Source: an uncultured Collinsella sp. (GTDB lineage Bacteria > Actinomycetota > Coriobacteriia > Coriobacteriales > Coriobacteriaceae). Taken from it: DNA of 15,552 nucleotides. Below the pieces are notes generated by a model that saw nothing but the letters and a program-made list of their open reading frames with translations, had not been told where the DNA came from and did no database searches. Made by a program: the position numbers and the translations under genes. The DNA is taken from NCBI GenBank assembly GCA_900547655.1, contig URHQ01000050.1, positions 1-15,552 of the forward strand, in the 5' to 3' direction. Position 1 is the first letter of the stretch, and the number at the start of each line of letters is the position of its first letter. Below, in pieces: positions 1 through 6,278 of this stretch.

Positions 1-37
1 CCGGTCTCGTGGGCTCGGAGATGTGTATAAGAGACAG
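1..37. other. Nextera (Tn5) sequencing adapter left at the contig end
   Basis: Bases 4-37 match the Illumina Nextera read-2 adapter as I know it. The last 19 bases (19-37) are the Tn5 mosaic end AGATGTGTATAAGAGACAG. Bases 1-3 would be the end of the i7 index. This is synthetic library sequence, not genome. The ATG at 23 lies inside it, so any reading frame starting there is an artefact. Genomic sequence starts at about base 38, in the middle of a gene. Confidence 0.97.
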
Positions 38-484
38 GGGAATTACCGGCTCCCAGGCGGCATGCGCCTTGAGCGGGAGTCGCTTGCTACCGTCTGCCTC
101 GGCCAACACATAGTCAAAGCGCTGTGCCAGCTCGCCGAGTGGCTCGGCGGGGGCGGAGAGCTTGCCTGTCTCCGGGTCCAAGACGCCTGCCTGGCAGATG
201 CCTCCGCGTGCAAGGCCCGCGCAGGCCTCGCAGGTGCAACCGGGGACATGCGAGGCGCCCGGCTTCCAAGGCGCGGCGTCCAGGCGACGATTCGACCCGT
301 CCCATGGCACGCCGGCAACGGGAAGCATATGCGTGGTGGTGCAGAGGAGCACGCGGCCGCCAGCGCGCATGAGCTCAAGACCCAGCGTTTTGAGCAACGT
401 CGACTTGCCGCCGCTGCCGATAATCGCGGTAATGCCCGGCTCGATCCTGAGCGCCGAGGCAAGATTGCCGCTAACCGTTTCCAT
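38..484 (-). CDS. yqeC: YqeC, accessory protein of selenium-dependent molybdenum hydroxylases (3' end missing)
   Basis: I read this minus-strand frame by hand from ATG at 484 to the adapter junction: 149 codons without a stop. It has the two marks of the YqeC family: a modified P-loop, GSGGKST (residues 23-29), and EADGSKRLPLKA (129-140). YqeC is linked by genome context to selenium-dependent molybdenum hydroxylases; its biochemical reaction is not settled, and NTP binding is inferred from the P-loop. The family usually has about 230-260 residues, so roughly the last third is lost at the contig end. Between the two motifs lies a cysteine cluster (C83, C85, C88, C97), which I do not remember as typical. 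It diverges from yqeB, the usual partner. The start is the only in-frame ATG near a purine-rich GGCGGTGA; no stop separates it from upstream codons, but none of those is a better start. Confidence 0.85.
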
Positions 485-586
485 CTGTTCACCGCCGTAT
501 AATACTGTGATAAGAAATAATCATCAGAGTAGCGGTCGAACCGCTTTTGCTCTGCTCAAACCGTAGCACAGGGAGGTGCCCCGGGA
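485..586. promoter_or_regulatory. Divergent yqeC/yqeB intergenic region
   Basis: This ~100-base gap must hold the promoters of both yqeC (left) and yqeB (right). A perfect TATAAT lies at 498-503 on the plus strand inside the near-palindrome GTATAATAC, so the same bases read TATTAT on the minus strand. No convincing -35 box stands at 16-18 bases on either side. If the plus-strand -10 is used, the yqeB leader is about 75 bases. The Shine-Dalgarno GGGAGGTG of yqeB is at 571-578, 8 bases before its ATG. I see no clear operator. Confidence 0.35.
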
Positions 587-1381
587 ATGCTCGTTTATGT
601 TCGCGGCGCCGGCGATATCGCCACGGGTGTCGCCGCTCGCTTGGTGCGTGCCGGCGTGTCGGTCGTTATGGCCGATATCGCGGTTCCCACGTGCATCCGC
701 CGCACAATCAGTTTTTGCGAGGCCATTCGCTTGGGCGAGGTCCAGGTCGAGGGCATTCGCGCTCGCTTGGCGCAGACGCCGGCAGAGGCGCTCGAGATTA
801 CCCAAGCGGGGGATGTCGCCGTGGTGGTGGACCCTCAGGCCAAGATGCTCGATGAGCTTAAACCCGCGGCTGTGGTCGACGCGATTTTGGCCAAGCGCAA
901 CCTGGGCACCACGCGCGACATGGCGCCTACCGTCATCGCCGTGGGGCCGGGCTTTACCGCGCCGGTCGATTGCGACGCCGTGGTCGAGACCATGCGCGGG
1001 CATTTCCTGGGCCGTGTCATTACCCAAGGTTCACCCCAGCCCAACACGGGCGTGCCGGGCATTATCGCTGGCTATGGCAAAGAGCGTGTTATCCACAGCC
1101 CCGCCGCCGGCGTGTTTCGGTCCGACCGCGCAATCGGCGACATCGTGCGCGCCGGAGACGTGATTGGCTACGCGGGCGATACGCCCATGCGCACGCAGAT
1201 CGATGGCTGTCTGCGCGGGCTTTTGGCGAACGGCGTGCAGGTGACCGAGGGCTTTAAATGCGCCGATGTCGATCCGCGCGGCGATGCCAGCTATATCAAC
1301 TACATTTCGGACAAGGCGACGTCGGTCGGCGGCGGCGTGCTCGAGGCACTCGCTATGCTCACCGATATCTTTAGAGGATAG
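587..1381 (+). CDS. yqeB: YqeB, selenium-dependent molybdenum hydroxylase maturation protein
   Basis: The 264-residue product fits the length and character of the YqeB (EF2563) family, found beside yqeC and xdhC in bacteria with selenium-dependent molybdenum hydroxylases. It begins with a nucleotide-binding-like strand and glycine turn, VRGAGDIATGVAARLVRAG (residues 5-23), followed by the IAVPTCIRR stretch typical of the family. HSPAAGVF and GDVIGYAGD occur in the second half. The family is tied to selenium and molybdenum cofactor handling by phylogenetic profiling; the exact reaction is unproven. The ATG at 587 has a strong GGGAGGTG site 8 bases upstream. xdhC follows after 9 bases, so the two are almost surely one transcript. 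The enzyme it would serve is not in this window. Confidence 0.88.
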   Translation: MLVYVRGAGDIATGVAARLVRAGVSVVMADIAVPTCIRRTISFCEAIRLGEVQVEGIRARLAQTPAEALEITQAGDVAVVVDPQAKMLDELKPAAVVDAILAKRNLGTTRDMAPTVIAVGPGFTAPVDCDAVVETMRGHFLGRVITQGSPQPNTGVPGIIAGYGKERVIHSPAAGVFRSDRAIGDIVRAGDVIGYAGDTPMRTQIDGCLRGLLANGVQVTEGFKCADVDPRGDASYINYISDKATSVGGGVLEALAMLTDIFRG

Positions 1382-1390
1382 AAGGCGGCA

Positions 1391-2434
1391 ATGGAAAAGC
1401 TCGATGTTGTGAATGCGGCGCTTGCCGCCCTGCGTGCTGGCGAGACGTGCGAGCTCGTGGTCGTGGCCGGCACGGCGGGGTCGTCGCCGCGCGGCGTGGG
1501 CGCCTGGATGGCCGTCTTTGCCGACGGCAGCCAGGCGGGCACTATCGGCGGCGGCAAGATTGAGCTCTTTGCGCTGGATGAGGCGCGCGAACTCCTGAGC
1601 GCGGGACAGTCGCGTCTGGTCCGCTACACCATGGGCGGCGAGAACTCCGATACCGGCATGATCTGCGGCGGAGCCATCTGCCTGTGCTATCTGCATCTGG
1701 ATGCGACCCAGGCACCGTTGTTCCAGGAAATTGCCGACGTCTTGGTCTATCGGCGCATCGGCGACTTCGTCATTGACTTTGATCCGTTTATCGCGAGCGC
1801 ACTCGAGGGCGATGTGGCCGAGTACCATGGCGAGGAATCGCGCCGCACCATTGCGGGCTGCCCCGGGCTTTCACTGGTGGAGGAGGGGAGTAACGTCACC
1901 TACACCAACGCTGCCTCTGAGATTCCCGCGGCGCACATCGAGACGCTCTGCCCCGAGGGCATGACCTATATCTTTGGCTGCGGCCACGTGGGCGCCGCGA
2001 CGGCGCGCGTGCTCACGGCGGCGGGCTTTGCCGTCGTGGCCTGCGATGACCGCCCCGGCACGTTGACGCCCGAATGGGTGCCCGGTGTCTACGATCGTCG
2101 CCTGGTCGATTACAAGAACCTGAGCGAGCTGTGTCCCATCGGTCCGCGCGACTTGGTGGTCGTCGCCACGGCGGGTCACAAGTCCGATATCGACGTGGTG
2201 ATTCAGGCCATGCGTGCCAAGCCTGCCTACCTGGGCTGTCTGGGTTCGCGCCGCAAGACGGCCTTTGTGCGTGCCCGCCTGGAGCAGGAAGGTTTTACGC
2301 AGGACCAGATCGACGAGCTGCACCTTCCGATCGGCGTTGCCATCGAGGCCGAGGACCCCGAGGAGATCGCCATCTCCATCGCCGCCGAGATGATCCACCT
2401 GCGCCGCACCAAACTCGTCCCCCGCAAGCGCTAG
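1391..2434 (+). CDS. xdhC: XdhC/CoxI-family molybdenum hydroxylase maturation factor
   Basis: The 347-residue protein has both halves of the XdhC family. The N-terminal XdhC/CoxI domain (about 8-105) carries TIGGGKIE (51-58) and DTGMICGG (87-94) with C92, the region tied to handling of the molybdenum cofactor or its sulfur. The C-terminal Rossmann domain (about 190-335) starts with IFGCGHVGAATA (194-205). It ends with the family hallmark GSRRK (285-289) ... LPIGVAIEAEDPEEIAISIAAE (312-333). XdhC proteins bind the cofactor and promote its sulfuration before insertion into xanthine dehydrogenase-like enzymes. Here, beside yqeB and yqeC, it probably serves a selenium-dependent hydroxylase. The ATG has GAAGG about 6 bases upstream. 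A long hairpin lies 18 bases after the stop. Confidence 0.9.
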   Translation: MEKLDVVNAALAALRAGETCELVVVAGTAGSSPRGVGAWMAVFADGSQAGTIGGGKIELFALDEARELLSAGQSRLVRYTMGGENSDTGMICGGAICLCYLHLDATQAPLFQEIADVLVYRRIGDFVIDFDPFIASALEGDVAEYHGEESRRTIAGCPGLSLVEEGSNVTYTNAASEIPAAHIETLCPEGMTYIFGCGHVGAATARVLTAAGFAVVACDDRPGTLTPEWVPGVYDRRLVDYKNLSELCPIGPRDLVVVATAGHKSDIDVVIQAMRAKPAYLGCLGSRRKTAFVRARLEQEGFTQDQIDELHLPIGVAIEAEDPEEIAISIAAEMIHLRRTKLVPRKR

Positions 2435-2452
2435 TCGCATCCCCACCAATTA

Positions 2453-2519
2453 AGTTGCGGTGAAATACGGATTGTTTAAGCCTGTTAGGCCGCCAAACAA
2501 TCCCTATTTCACCGCAACT
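2453..2519. repeat. 25-bp inverted repeat / long hairpin downstream of xdhC, possible terminator
   Basis: Two 25-base arms (2453-2477 and 2495-2519) pair with a single C-C mismatch (2468/2504). The 17-base loop contains a second small hairpin, GCCT-GTT-AGGC (2480-2490). Five Ts follow 3 bases after the stem (2522-2526), so it could end the yqeB-xdhC transcript. The stem is much longer than a usual intrinsic terminator and A/T-rich for this genome, so an intergenic repeat (REP- or MITE-like) is equally possible. Its base shares GCGGTGAAAT with the large palindrome at the end of map. Confidence 0.75.
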
Positions 2520-2580
2520 GCTTTTTGGGACCCATTTGTGCGGGGGAGTTGTGGAGTTGTGCAGGCAGACGAGGTTTTTC

Positions 2581-2609
2581 TGGAAATACGCTCCCGATGC
2601 GCGTATAGT
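2581..2609 (+). promoter_or_regulatory. Possible promoter for the rplE operon
   Basis: A -10-like TATAGT stands at 2604-2609. The best -35 at 17 bases is the weak TGGAAA (2581-2586). It follows the hairpin that should end xdhC transcription, and the ribosomal genes downstream need strong expression. A start near 2616 would give an untranslated leader of about 130 bases. The call rests on position and the -10 box; the -35 is poor. Confidence 0.4.
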
Positions 2610-2615
2610 ACCGAT

Positions 2616-2746
2616 TGTTTTGTCGGCTCCTGCTGCGTCGAGTCCAAACCGCGAAATGCCATGAGCGGCGCGGATGCAGCCAGGAGGCACGAGGACAACC
2701 CATCGTGGCCACGCCCCGTGCTTAAAACCCCAAGAAGGAGTGAACA
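2616..2746 (+). promoter_or_regulatory. Leader of the rplE operon with a possible hairpin
   Basis: This stretch has no convincing gene. Near its end GCACGAGG (2687-2694) can pair with CCCCGTGC (2714-2721) with one mismatch; the loop holds the palindrome CGTGGCCACG (2704-2713). The Shine-Dalgarno AAGGAG of rplE is at 2735-2740. In E. coli, ribosomal protein S8 represses the spc operon by binding mRNA around the rplX-rplE junction, so a regulatory leader here is reasonable. I cannot show a match to the S8 site. No trace of rplX (L24) coding sequence is visible. Confidence 0.35.
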
Positions 2747-3304
2747 ATGGCAGAAGAGAAGTATGTGCCGCGTCTGAAGACCAAGTACAACAACGAGGTC
2801 AAGCAGCAGCTTCAGGACAAGTTCCAGTACGAGAACGTCATGATGATCCCCAAGTTTGAGAAGATCGTCGTGAACATGGGTGTCGGCGAGGCCGCTACCG
2901 ATTCCAAGGCCATCGACGGTGCCGTGCGCGACCTGCGCGCCATCACCGGCCAGCAGCCGATGATCACCCGTGCCCGCAAGTCCATCGCTACCTTCCGCCT
3001 GCGCGCTGGTATGCCGATCGGCTGCAAGGTTACCCTGCGTGGCGACCGTATGTGGGAGTTCTTCGATCGTCTGACCTCCGTCGCGATCCCCCGTATCCGC
3101 GACTTCCGCGGCATTTCCGCCAAGAGCTTCGACGGCCGTGGTAACTTCTCCATGGGCGTCACCGAGCAGCTCATCTTCCCCGAGATCGACTTCGACTCCG
3201 TCGATCACCAGCGCGGTATGGACATCACTTTCGTGACCACCGCCAATACCGATGAGGAGGCCAAGGCCCTTCTGGACGCCTTCGGTTTCCCGTTCAAGAA
3301 ATAG
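2747..3304 (+). CDS. rplE: 50S ribosomal protein L5
   Basis: The 185-residue product matches L5 from end to end (E. coli L5 has 179). The family signature LRAITGQQPMITRARKS lies at residues 63-79, and the conserved C-terminus around GMDITFVTTA ... AFGFPF is intact. L5 binds 5S rRNA and places it in the central protuberance of the 50S subunit. AAGGAG at 2735-2740 sets the ATG at 2747. This is the first ribosomal gene of the block here, although rplN and rplX normally stand directly before it; instead 312 bases without a gene separate it from xdhC. Confidence 0.98.
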   Translation: MAEEKYVPRLKTKYNNEVKQQLQDKFQYENVMMIPKFEKIVVNMGVGEAATDSKAIDGAVRDLRAITGQQPMITRARKSIATFRLRAGMPIGCKVTLRGDRMWEFFDRLTSVAIPRIRDFRGISAKSFDGRGNFSMGVTEQLIFPEIDFDSVDHQRGMDITFVTTANTDEEAKALLDAFGFPFKK

Positions 3305-3319
3305 GTTCACCTGCCCTAT

Positions 3320-3349
3320 AAGCGCCGTTCCCACAAGGGGGCGGCGCTT
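3320..3349 (+). other. Hairpin between rplE and rpsN
   Basis: AAGCGCCG (3320-3327) pairs perfectly with CGGCGCTT (3342-3349); inside the loop CCC and GGG can pair around ACAA. No T-run follows, so it is not an ordinary intrinsic terminator. It fills most of the 79-base gap and could be an mRNA processing, stability or attenuation element. Confidence 0.65.
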
Positions 3350-3383
3350 GGGGCGAACAATACTCTATGTGAGGAGGATATAA

Positions 3384-3569
3384 GTGGCTAAGACATCGAT
3401 GATCGTCAAGTGCAATCGCAAGCAGAAGTTCTCTACTCGTGAGTACACGCGCTGCCAGCGCTGCGGCCGTCCGCACTCTGTGTACCGCAAGTTCGGCCTG
3501 TGCCGTGTCTGCTTCCGCGAGCTTGCACTCAAGGGCGAGCTTCCCGGCGTTAAGAAGGCCAGCTGGTAA
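3384..3569 (+). CDS. rpsN: 30S ribosomal protein S14, short zinc-binding type (S14p type Z)
   Basis: This 61-residue S14 is the short form, with two CxxC pairs (C24/C27 and C40/C43) that hold one zinc ion. The C-terminal LPGVKKASW is the typical ending of this form. It binds the 3' major domain of 16S rRNA in the head of the 30S subunit. The start is GTG at 3384, with GAGGAGG at 3371-3377; residues MAKTSMIVK match the family N-terminus, so no other start is needed. It sits between rplE and rpsH as in Gram-positive spc operons, but with long gaps on both sides (79 and 119 bases). Confidence 0.97.
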   Translation: MAKTSMIVKCNRKQKFSTREYTRCQRCGRPHSVYRKFGLCRVCFRELALKGELPGVKKASW

Positions 3570-3688
3570 GTCACTACCAGCGTTTCAAGCATCAGTTTGG
3601 AACAGGGAAAACGCGCTAAAAAGGCTTTGCCGTTAAGGGCGGCGAAGAACCAAGAGCACGTGTTCATCAAGAACGAAGGAGAATCTGT
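3570..3688 (+). other. rpsN-rpsH spacer
   Basis: This 119-base spacer has no ORF worth calling. GCGTTT (3580-3585) can pair with AAACGC (3609-3614), a weak hairpin. The Shine-Dalgarno AAGGAG of rpsH is at 3676-3681. I see no promoter or T-run. Confidence 0.4.
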
Positions 3689-4087
3689 ATGAACCTTACA
3701 GACCCGATCGCAGATATGCTTACGCGCATCCGTAACGCTAACTCTGTGAACAAGGCCACGGTCTCCATGCCGAGCAGCAAGAAGCTCGTCGAGATCGCTC
3801 GTGTTCTGCACGAGGAGGGCTACATCGAGGGCTACGATGTCGAGGACACCGTTCCCCAGAAGACTCTGCACATCACGCTTAAGTATGGTCCCAAGAAGGC
3901 TAAGGTCATCAACGGCATCCGCCGCATTTCCAAGCCGGGCCTGCGTAAGTACACCGGCGTTGCCGACATGCCCCGCGTCCGCGGTGGCCTTGGTACCGCC
4001 ATTATTTCCACCAGCCATGGCGTCATGACCGACCGCGATGCTCGCAAGCACAACGTCGGCGGCGAGATCATCGCTTACGTCTGGTAA
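3689..4087 (+). CDS. rpsH: 30S ribosomal protein S8
   Basis: The 132-residue protein starts with the conserved DPIADMLTRIRNAN and ends with the S8 signature GTAIISTSHGVMTDRDARK and GGEIIAYVW. S8 binds helix 21 of 16S rRNA and is needed early in 30S assembly. In E. coli it also represses its own operon by binding mRNA near rplE; whether that happens here is unknown. AAGGAG 7 bases before the ATG supports the start. rplF follows after 33 bases. Confidence 0.98.
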   Translation: MNLTDPIADMLTRIRNANSVNKATVSMPSSKKLVEIARVLHEEGYIEGYDVEDTVPQKTLHITLKYGPKKAKVINGIRRISKPGLRKYTGVADMPRVRGGLGTAIISTSHGVMTDRDARKHNVGGEIIAYVW

Positions 4088-4120
4088 TTCGCTCGGTAGG
4101 TAGAAGGAAAGGAGATCACC

Positions 4121-4657
4121 GTGTCTCGTATCGGTAATAAGCCTGTCCAGATTCCCGCCGGAGTCGAAGTGGCAGTCAACGGCAACAACGTTGTCGTCAA
4201 GGGCCCCAAGGGCCAGCTCGAGCTCGATGTCTTTGAGAAGCTCGCTATCAACGTCGAGGACAACGTCCTCACCGTTTCCCGTCCCGACGACGAGCGTGAG
4301 ACCCGTGCCCGCCACGGCCTCACCCGCGCCCTCATCCATAACATGGTTGTTGGCGTTTCCGAGGGCTTCGAGAAGAAGCTCGAGCTCGCCGGCGTCGGTT
4401 ACCGCGTGCAGCAGAAGGGTAAGAACCTCGAGTTCTCCCTGGGCTTCTCGCACCCCGTGATCGTCGAGGCTCCCGAGGGCATCACCTTCGAGGTTCCCGA
4501 CAACACCCACGTGAACGTCAAGGGTATCAACAAGCAGCAGGTCGGTCAGATCGCCGCTGAGATCCGCGGCCATCGTCCTCCCGAGCCTTACAAGGGCAAG
4601 GGTATCCACTACGTTGGCGAGCACATCCGCCGCAAGCTGGGTAAGGCCGCCAAGTAG
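4121..4657 (+). CDS. rplF: 50S ribosomal protein L6
   Basis: The product has 178 residues, the usual L6 length, with two similar alpha/beta domains. It begins SRIGNKPV and carries the L6 signature PEPYKGKGI (residues 154-162) near the C-terminus. L6 sits near the L7/L12 stalk base and the sarcin-ricin loop of 23S rRNA, where it supports factor binding. The start is GTG at 4121, with AAAGGAG at 4108-4114; the residues after it match the family start exactly. A 75-base gap with a perfect hairpin separates it from rplR. Confidence 0.98.
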   Translation: MSRIGNKPVQIPAGVEVAVNGNNVVVKGPKGQLELDVFEKLAINVEDNVLTVSRPDDERETRARHGLTRALIHNMVVGVSEGFEKKLELAGVGYRVQQKGKNLEFSLGFSHPVIVEAPEGITFEVPDNTHVNVKGINKQQVGQIAAEIRGHRPPEPYKGKGIHYVGEHIRRKLGKAAK

Positions 4658-4682
4658 TCGTAACCGACTCACTCGCATAAGA

Positions 4683-4704
4683 CCAGCACCCCGTCAGGTG
4701 CTGG
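4683..4704 (+). other. Perfect 8-bp hairpin between rplF and rplR
   Basis: CCAGCACC (4683-4690) and GGTGCTGG (4697-4704) pair fully around the loop CCGTCA. A short T-run (4716-4720) follows only 11 bases later and merges with the Shine-Dalgarno AGGAG (4721-4725) of rplR. It may be an attenuator, a processing signal or a translational control element; it is poorly placed for a normal terminator. Confidence 0.7.
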
Positions 4705-4732
4705 CAAGATCAACCTTTTTAGGAGTTTACGT

Positions 4733-5101
4733 ATGAACAAGCATAAGGCGAAGCTGGAAGGCCTCAAGCGTCGTCAGCGTCGTGTTCGCGGCAAGGTCTC
4801 GGGTACCTCCGAGCGTCCGCGTCTTCGCGTGACCCGTACTAACGCCAACATCTATGCCCAGATCATCGACGACAGCAAGGGCTCCAGCCTGACGCTCGTC
4901 TCTGCCTCGACCCTCGAGGCCGAGTTCAAGGGCACCCACACCTCGAACAAGGAGGCTGCGGAGAAGGTCGGTCAGCTCGTTGGCAAGCGCGCCATCGAGG
5001 CCGGCATCACCAAGGTCGCCTTCGATCGCGGTGGCCGTATCTACCATGGCCGCGTCAAGGCCCTCGCCGACGGTGCTCGTGCCGCCGGTCTCGAGTTCTA
5101 G
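4733..5101 (+). CDS. rplR: 50S ribosomal protein L18
   Basis: The 122-residue protein has the basic N-terminus typical of L18 (KRRQRRVRGKVSGT) and the conserved RPRLRVTRTNANIYAQIIDD stretch. It ends with FDRGGRIYHGRVKALADGAR and LEF. L18 binds 5S rRNA together with L5 and links it to the 50S subunit. AGGAG at 4721-4725 precedes the ATG. The stop codon TAG shares bases with the Shine-Dalgarno site of rpsE, so the two are translationally close. Confidence 0.98.
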   Translation: MNKHKAKLEGLKRRQRRVRGKVSGTSERPRLRVTRTNANIYAQIIDDSKGSSLTLVSASTLEAEFKGTHTSNKEAAEKVGQLVGKRAIEAGITKVAFDRGGRIYHGRVKALADGARAAGLEF

Positions 5102-5115
5102 GAGGTATGTAGCAC

Positions 5116-5640
5116 ATGGCTCGTAATCAGAAGCAGCAGCGCGAGGCCTCCGAGTTCGAGGAGCGCGTCGTTTACATCAACCGCGTGTCGAAGACCGTCA
5201 AGGGCGGTCGTCGCATGAGCCTCGTCGCTCTCGTCGTCGTTGGCGACGGCAAGGGCAACGTCGGCGTTGGCATGGGCAAGTCCGCTGAGGTGCCCCTGGC
5301 CATCTCCAAGGCATCTCTCGATGCCAAGAAGAACATGTTCCACGTGCCGGTGACCGAGCAGGGCACCATCCCGCACGAGGTTCTCGGCCACTTTGGTGCC
5401 GGCCGCATCATCATTAAGCCCGCTGTCGAGGGTACCGGCGTTATCGCCGGCGGCGCTGTGCGTCCCCTCTTTGAGCTTGCTGGCATCAAGAACGTCCTGT
5501 CCAAGTCCCTCGGTACCGACAACGGCCTCAACATCATCAAGGCTGCCGTCGAGGGCCTCAAGGAGCTCTCCAGACCTGAGGACGTCGCGGCTCGCCGTGG
5601 CCTGACGGTCTCCGAGATGTTCGTCGGTAAGGAGAACTAA
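5116..5640 (+). CDS. rpsE: 30S ribosomal protein S5
   Basis: The 174-residue protein shows the N-terminal S5 RNA-binding domain (FEERVVYINRVSKTVKGGRR, then DGKGNVGVGMGKSAEVP) and the C-terminal S5 domain with the GTGVIAGGAVR loop. S5 lies on the back of the 30S subunit near the mRNA entry site and affects decoding accuracy; changes near its N-terminal loop give spectinomycin resistance in other bacteria. AGGAGG at 5100-5105 overlaps the rplR stop. The gene ends 2 bases before rpmD, and its last codons contain the Shine-Dalgarno site of rpmD. Confidence 0.98.
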   Translation: MARNQKQQREASEFEERVVYINRVSKTVKGGRRMSLVALVVVGDGKGNVGVGMGKSAEVPLAISKASLDAKKNMFHVPVTEQGTIPHEVLGHFGAGRIIIKPAVEGTGVIAGGAVRPLFELAGIKNVLSKSLGTDNGLNIIKAAVEGLKELSRPEDVAARRGLTVSEMFVGKEN

Positions 5641-5642
5641 GC

Positions 5643-5825
5643 ATGGCTGACACCATCAAGATCAAGCAGGTCCGCAGCACCAACGGTTGCAAGCAGGACC
5701 AGGTCCGTACTGTCCGTGCCCTCGGTCTCCACAGGATCCGCGAGGTTCGCGAGATTGCTGACAACGAGTCCGTCCGCGGCATGATCTTCAAGGTCAAGCA
5801 CCTTGTCGAGATTGTAGAGGAGTAG
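5643..5825 (+). CDS. rpmD: 50S ribosomal protein L30
   Basis: This 60-residue protein has the L30 pattern: IKIKQVRS at the start, then DQVRTVRALGLHRIREVRE, and the C-terminal strand ending HLVEIVEE. L30 is a small, non-essential 50S protein bound to 23S rRNA. AAGGAG (5629-5634), inside the end of rpsE, serves its ATG. The stop codon overlaps the region of the Shine-Dalgarno site GAGGAG (5817-5822) of rplO. Spacing to both neighbours is only a few bases, so this part of the operon is tightly packed. Confidence 0.97.
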   Translation: MADTIKIKQVRSTNGCKQDQVRTVRALGLHRIREVREIADNESVRGMIFKVKHLVEIVEE

Positions 5826-5828
5826 CAA

Positions 5829-6278
5829 ATGCAGCTTCACGATCTTACTCCCGCGCCCGGTTCCACCAAGAACCGCAAGCGCGTCGGCCGTGGCAATTCT
5901 TCGGGTCACGGCACCACTTCTGGCCGCGGTCAGAAGGGCCAGGGTTCCCGCTCTGGCGGCACCAAGGGTGCCGGCTTCGAGGGTGGCCAGACTCCGCTGG
6001 CTATGCGCCTGCCCAAGCTTCCGGGCTTCCGTAACCCCCGTCGTATCGAGTACACCGCTGTTAACGTTGAGCGTCTCGAGCGTAAGTTCGAGGACGGCGC
6101 TGTGATCGACGGTGCCGCTCTTAAGGCCGCTCGCATCACCAAGAGCGAGTTCGAGCCCGTCAAGGTGCTCGGCAATGGTGAGCTCACCAAGAAGTTCACG
6201 GTCAAGGTCGACAAGGTCAGCGCTTCTGCGCAGGCCAAGATCGAGGCCGCCGGCGGAAAGGTCGAGCTGCCGTGCTAA
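5829..6278 (+). CDS. rplO: 50S ribosomal protein L15
   Basis: The 149-residue protein has the glycine/arginine-rich N-terminal tail of L15 (KRVGRGNSSGHGTTSGRGQK, ending near residue 36), followed by GGQTPLAMRLPKLPGF and a globular C-terminal domain. L15 is a late-assembly 50S protein whose tail threads into 23S rRNA. The final residues are unusual only in ending with Cys. The stop codon lies inside the start of secY: the genes overlap by 7 bases, implying coupled translation. Confidence 0.98.
   Translation: MQLHDLTPAPGSTKNRKRVGRGNSSGHGTTSGRGQKGQGSRSGGTKGAGFEGGQTPLAMRLPKLPGFRNPRRIEYTAVNVERLERKFEDGAVIDGAALKAARITKSEFEPVKVLGNGELTKKFTVKVDKVSASAQAKIEAAGGKVELPC

Noticed and set aside
23..502. Plus-strand reading frame opposite yqeC
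   Set aside because: Its start codon is inside the sequencing adapter and the true gene is the minus-strand yqeC, whose motifs are clear.
2460..2777. Reading frame of 105 codons across the gap before rplE, checked as a relic of rplX (L24)
   Set aside because: It contains no L24 motif, runs through the hairpin and overlaps the start of rplE in another frame.
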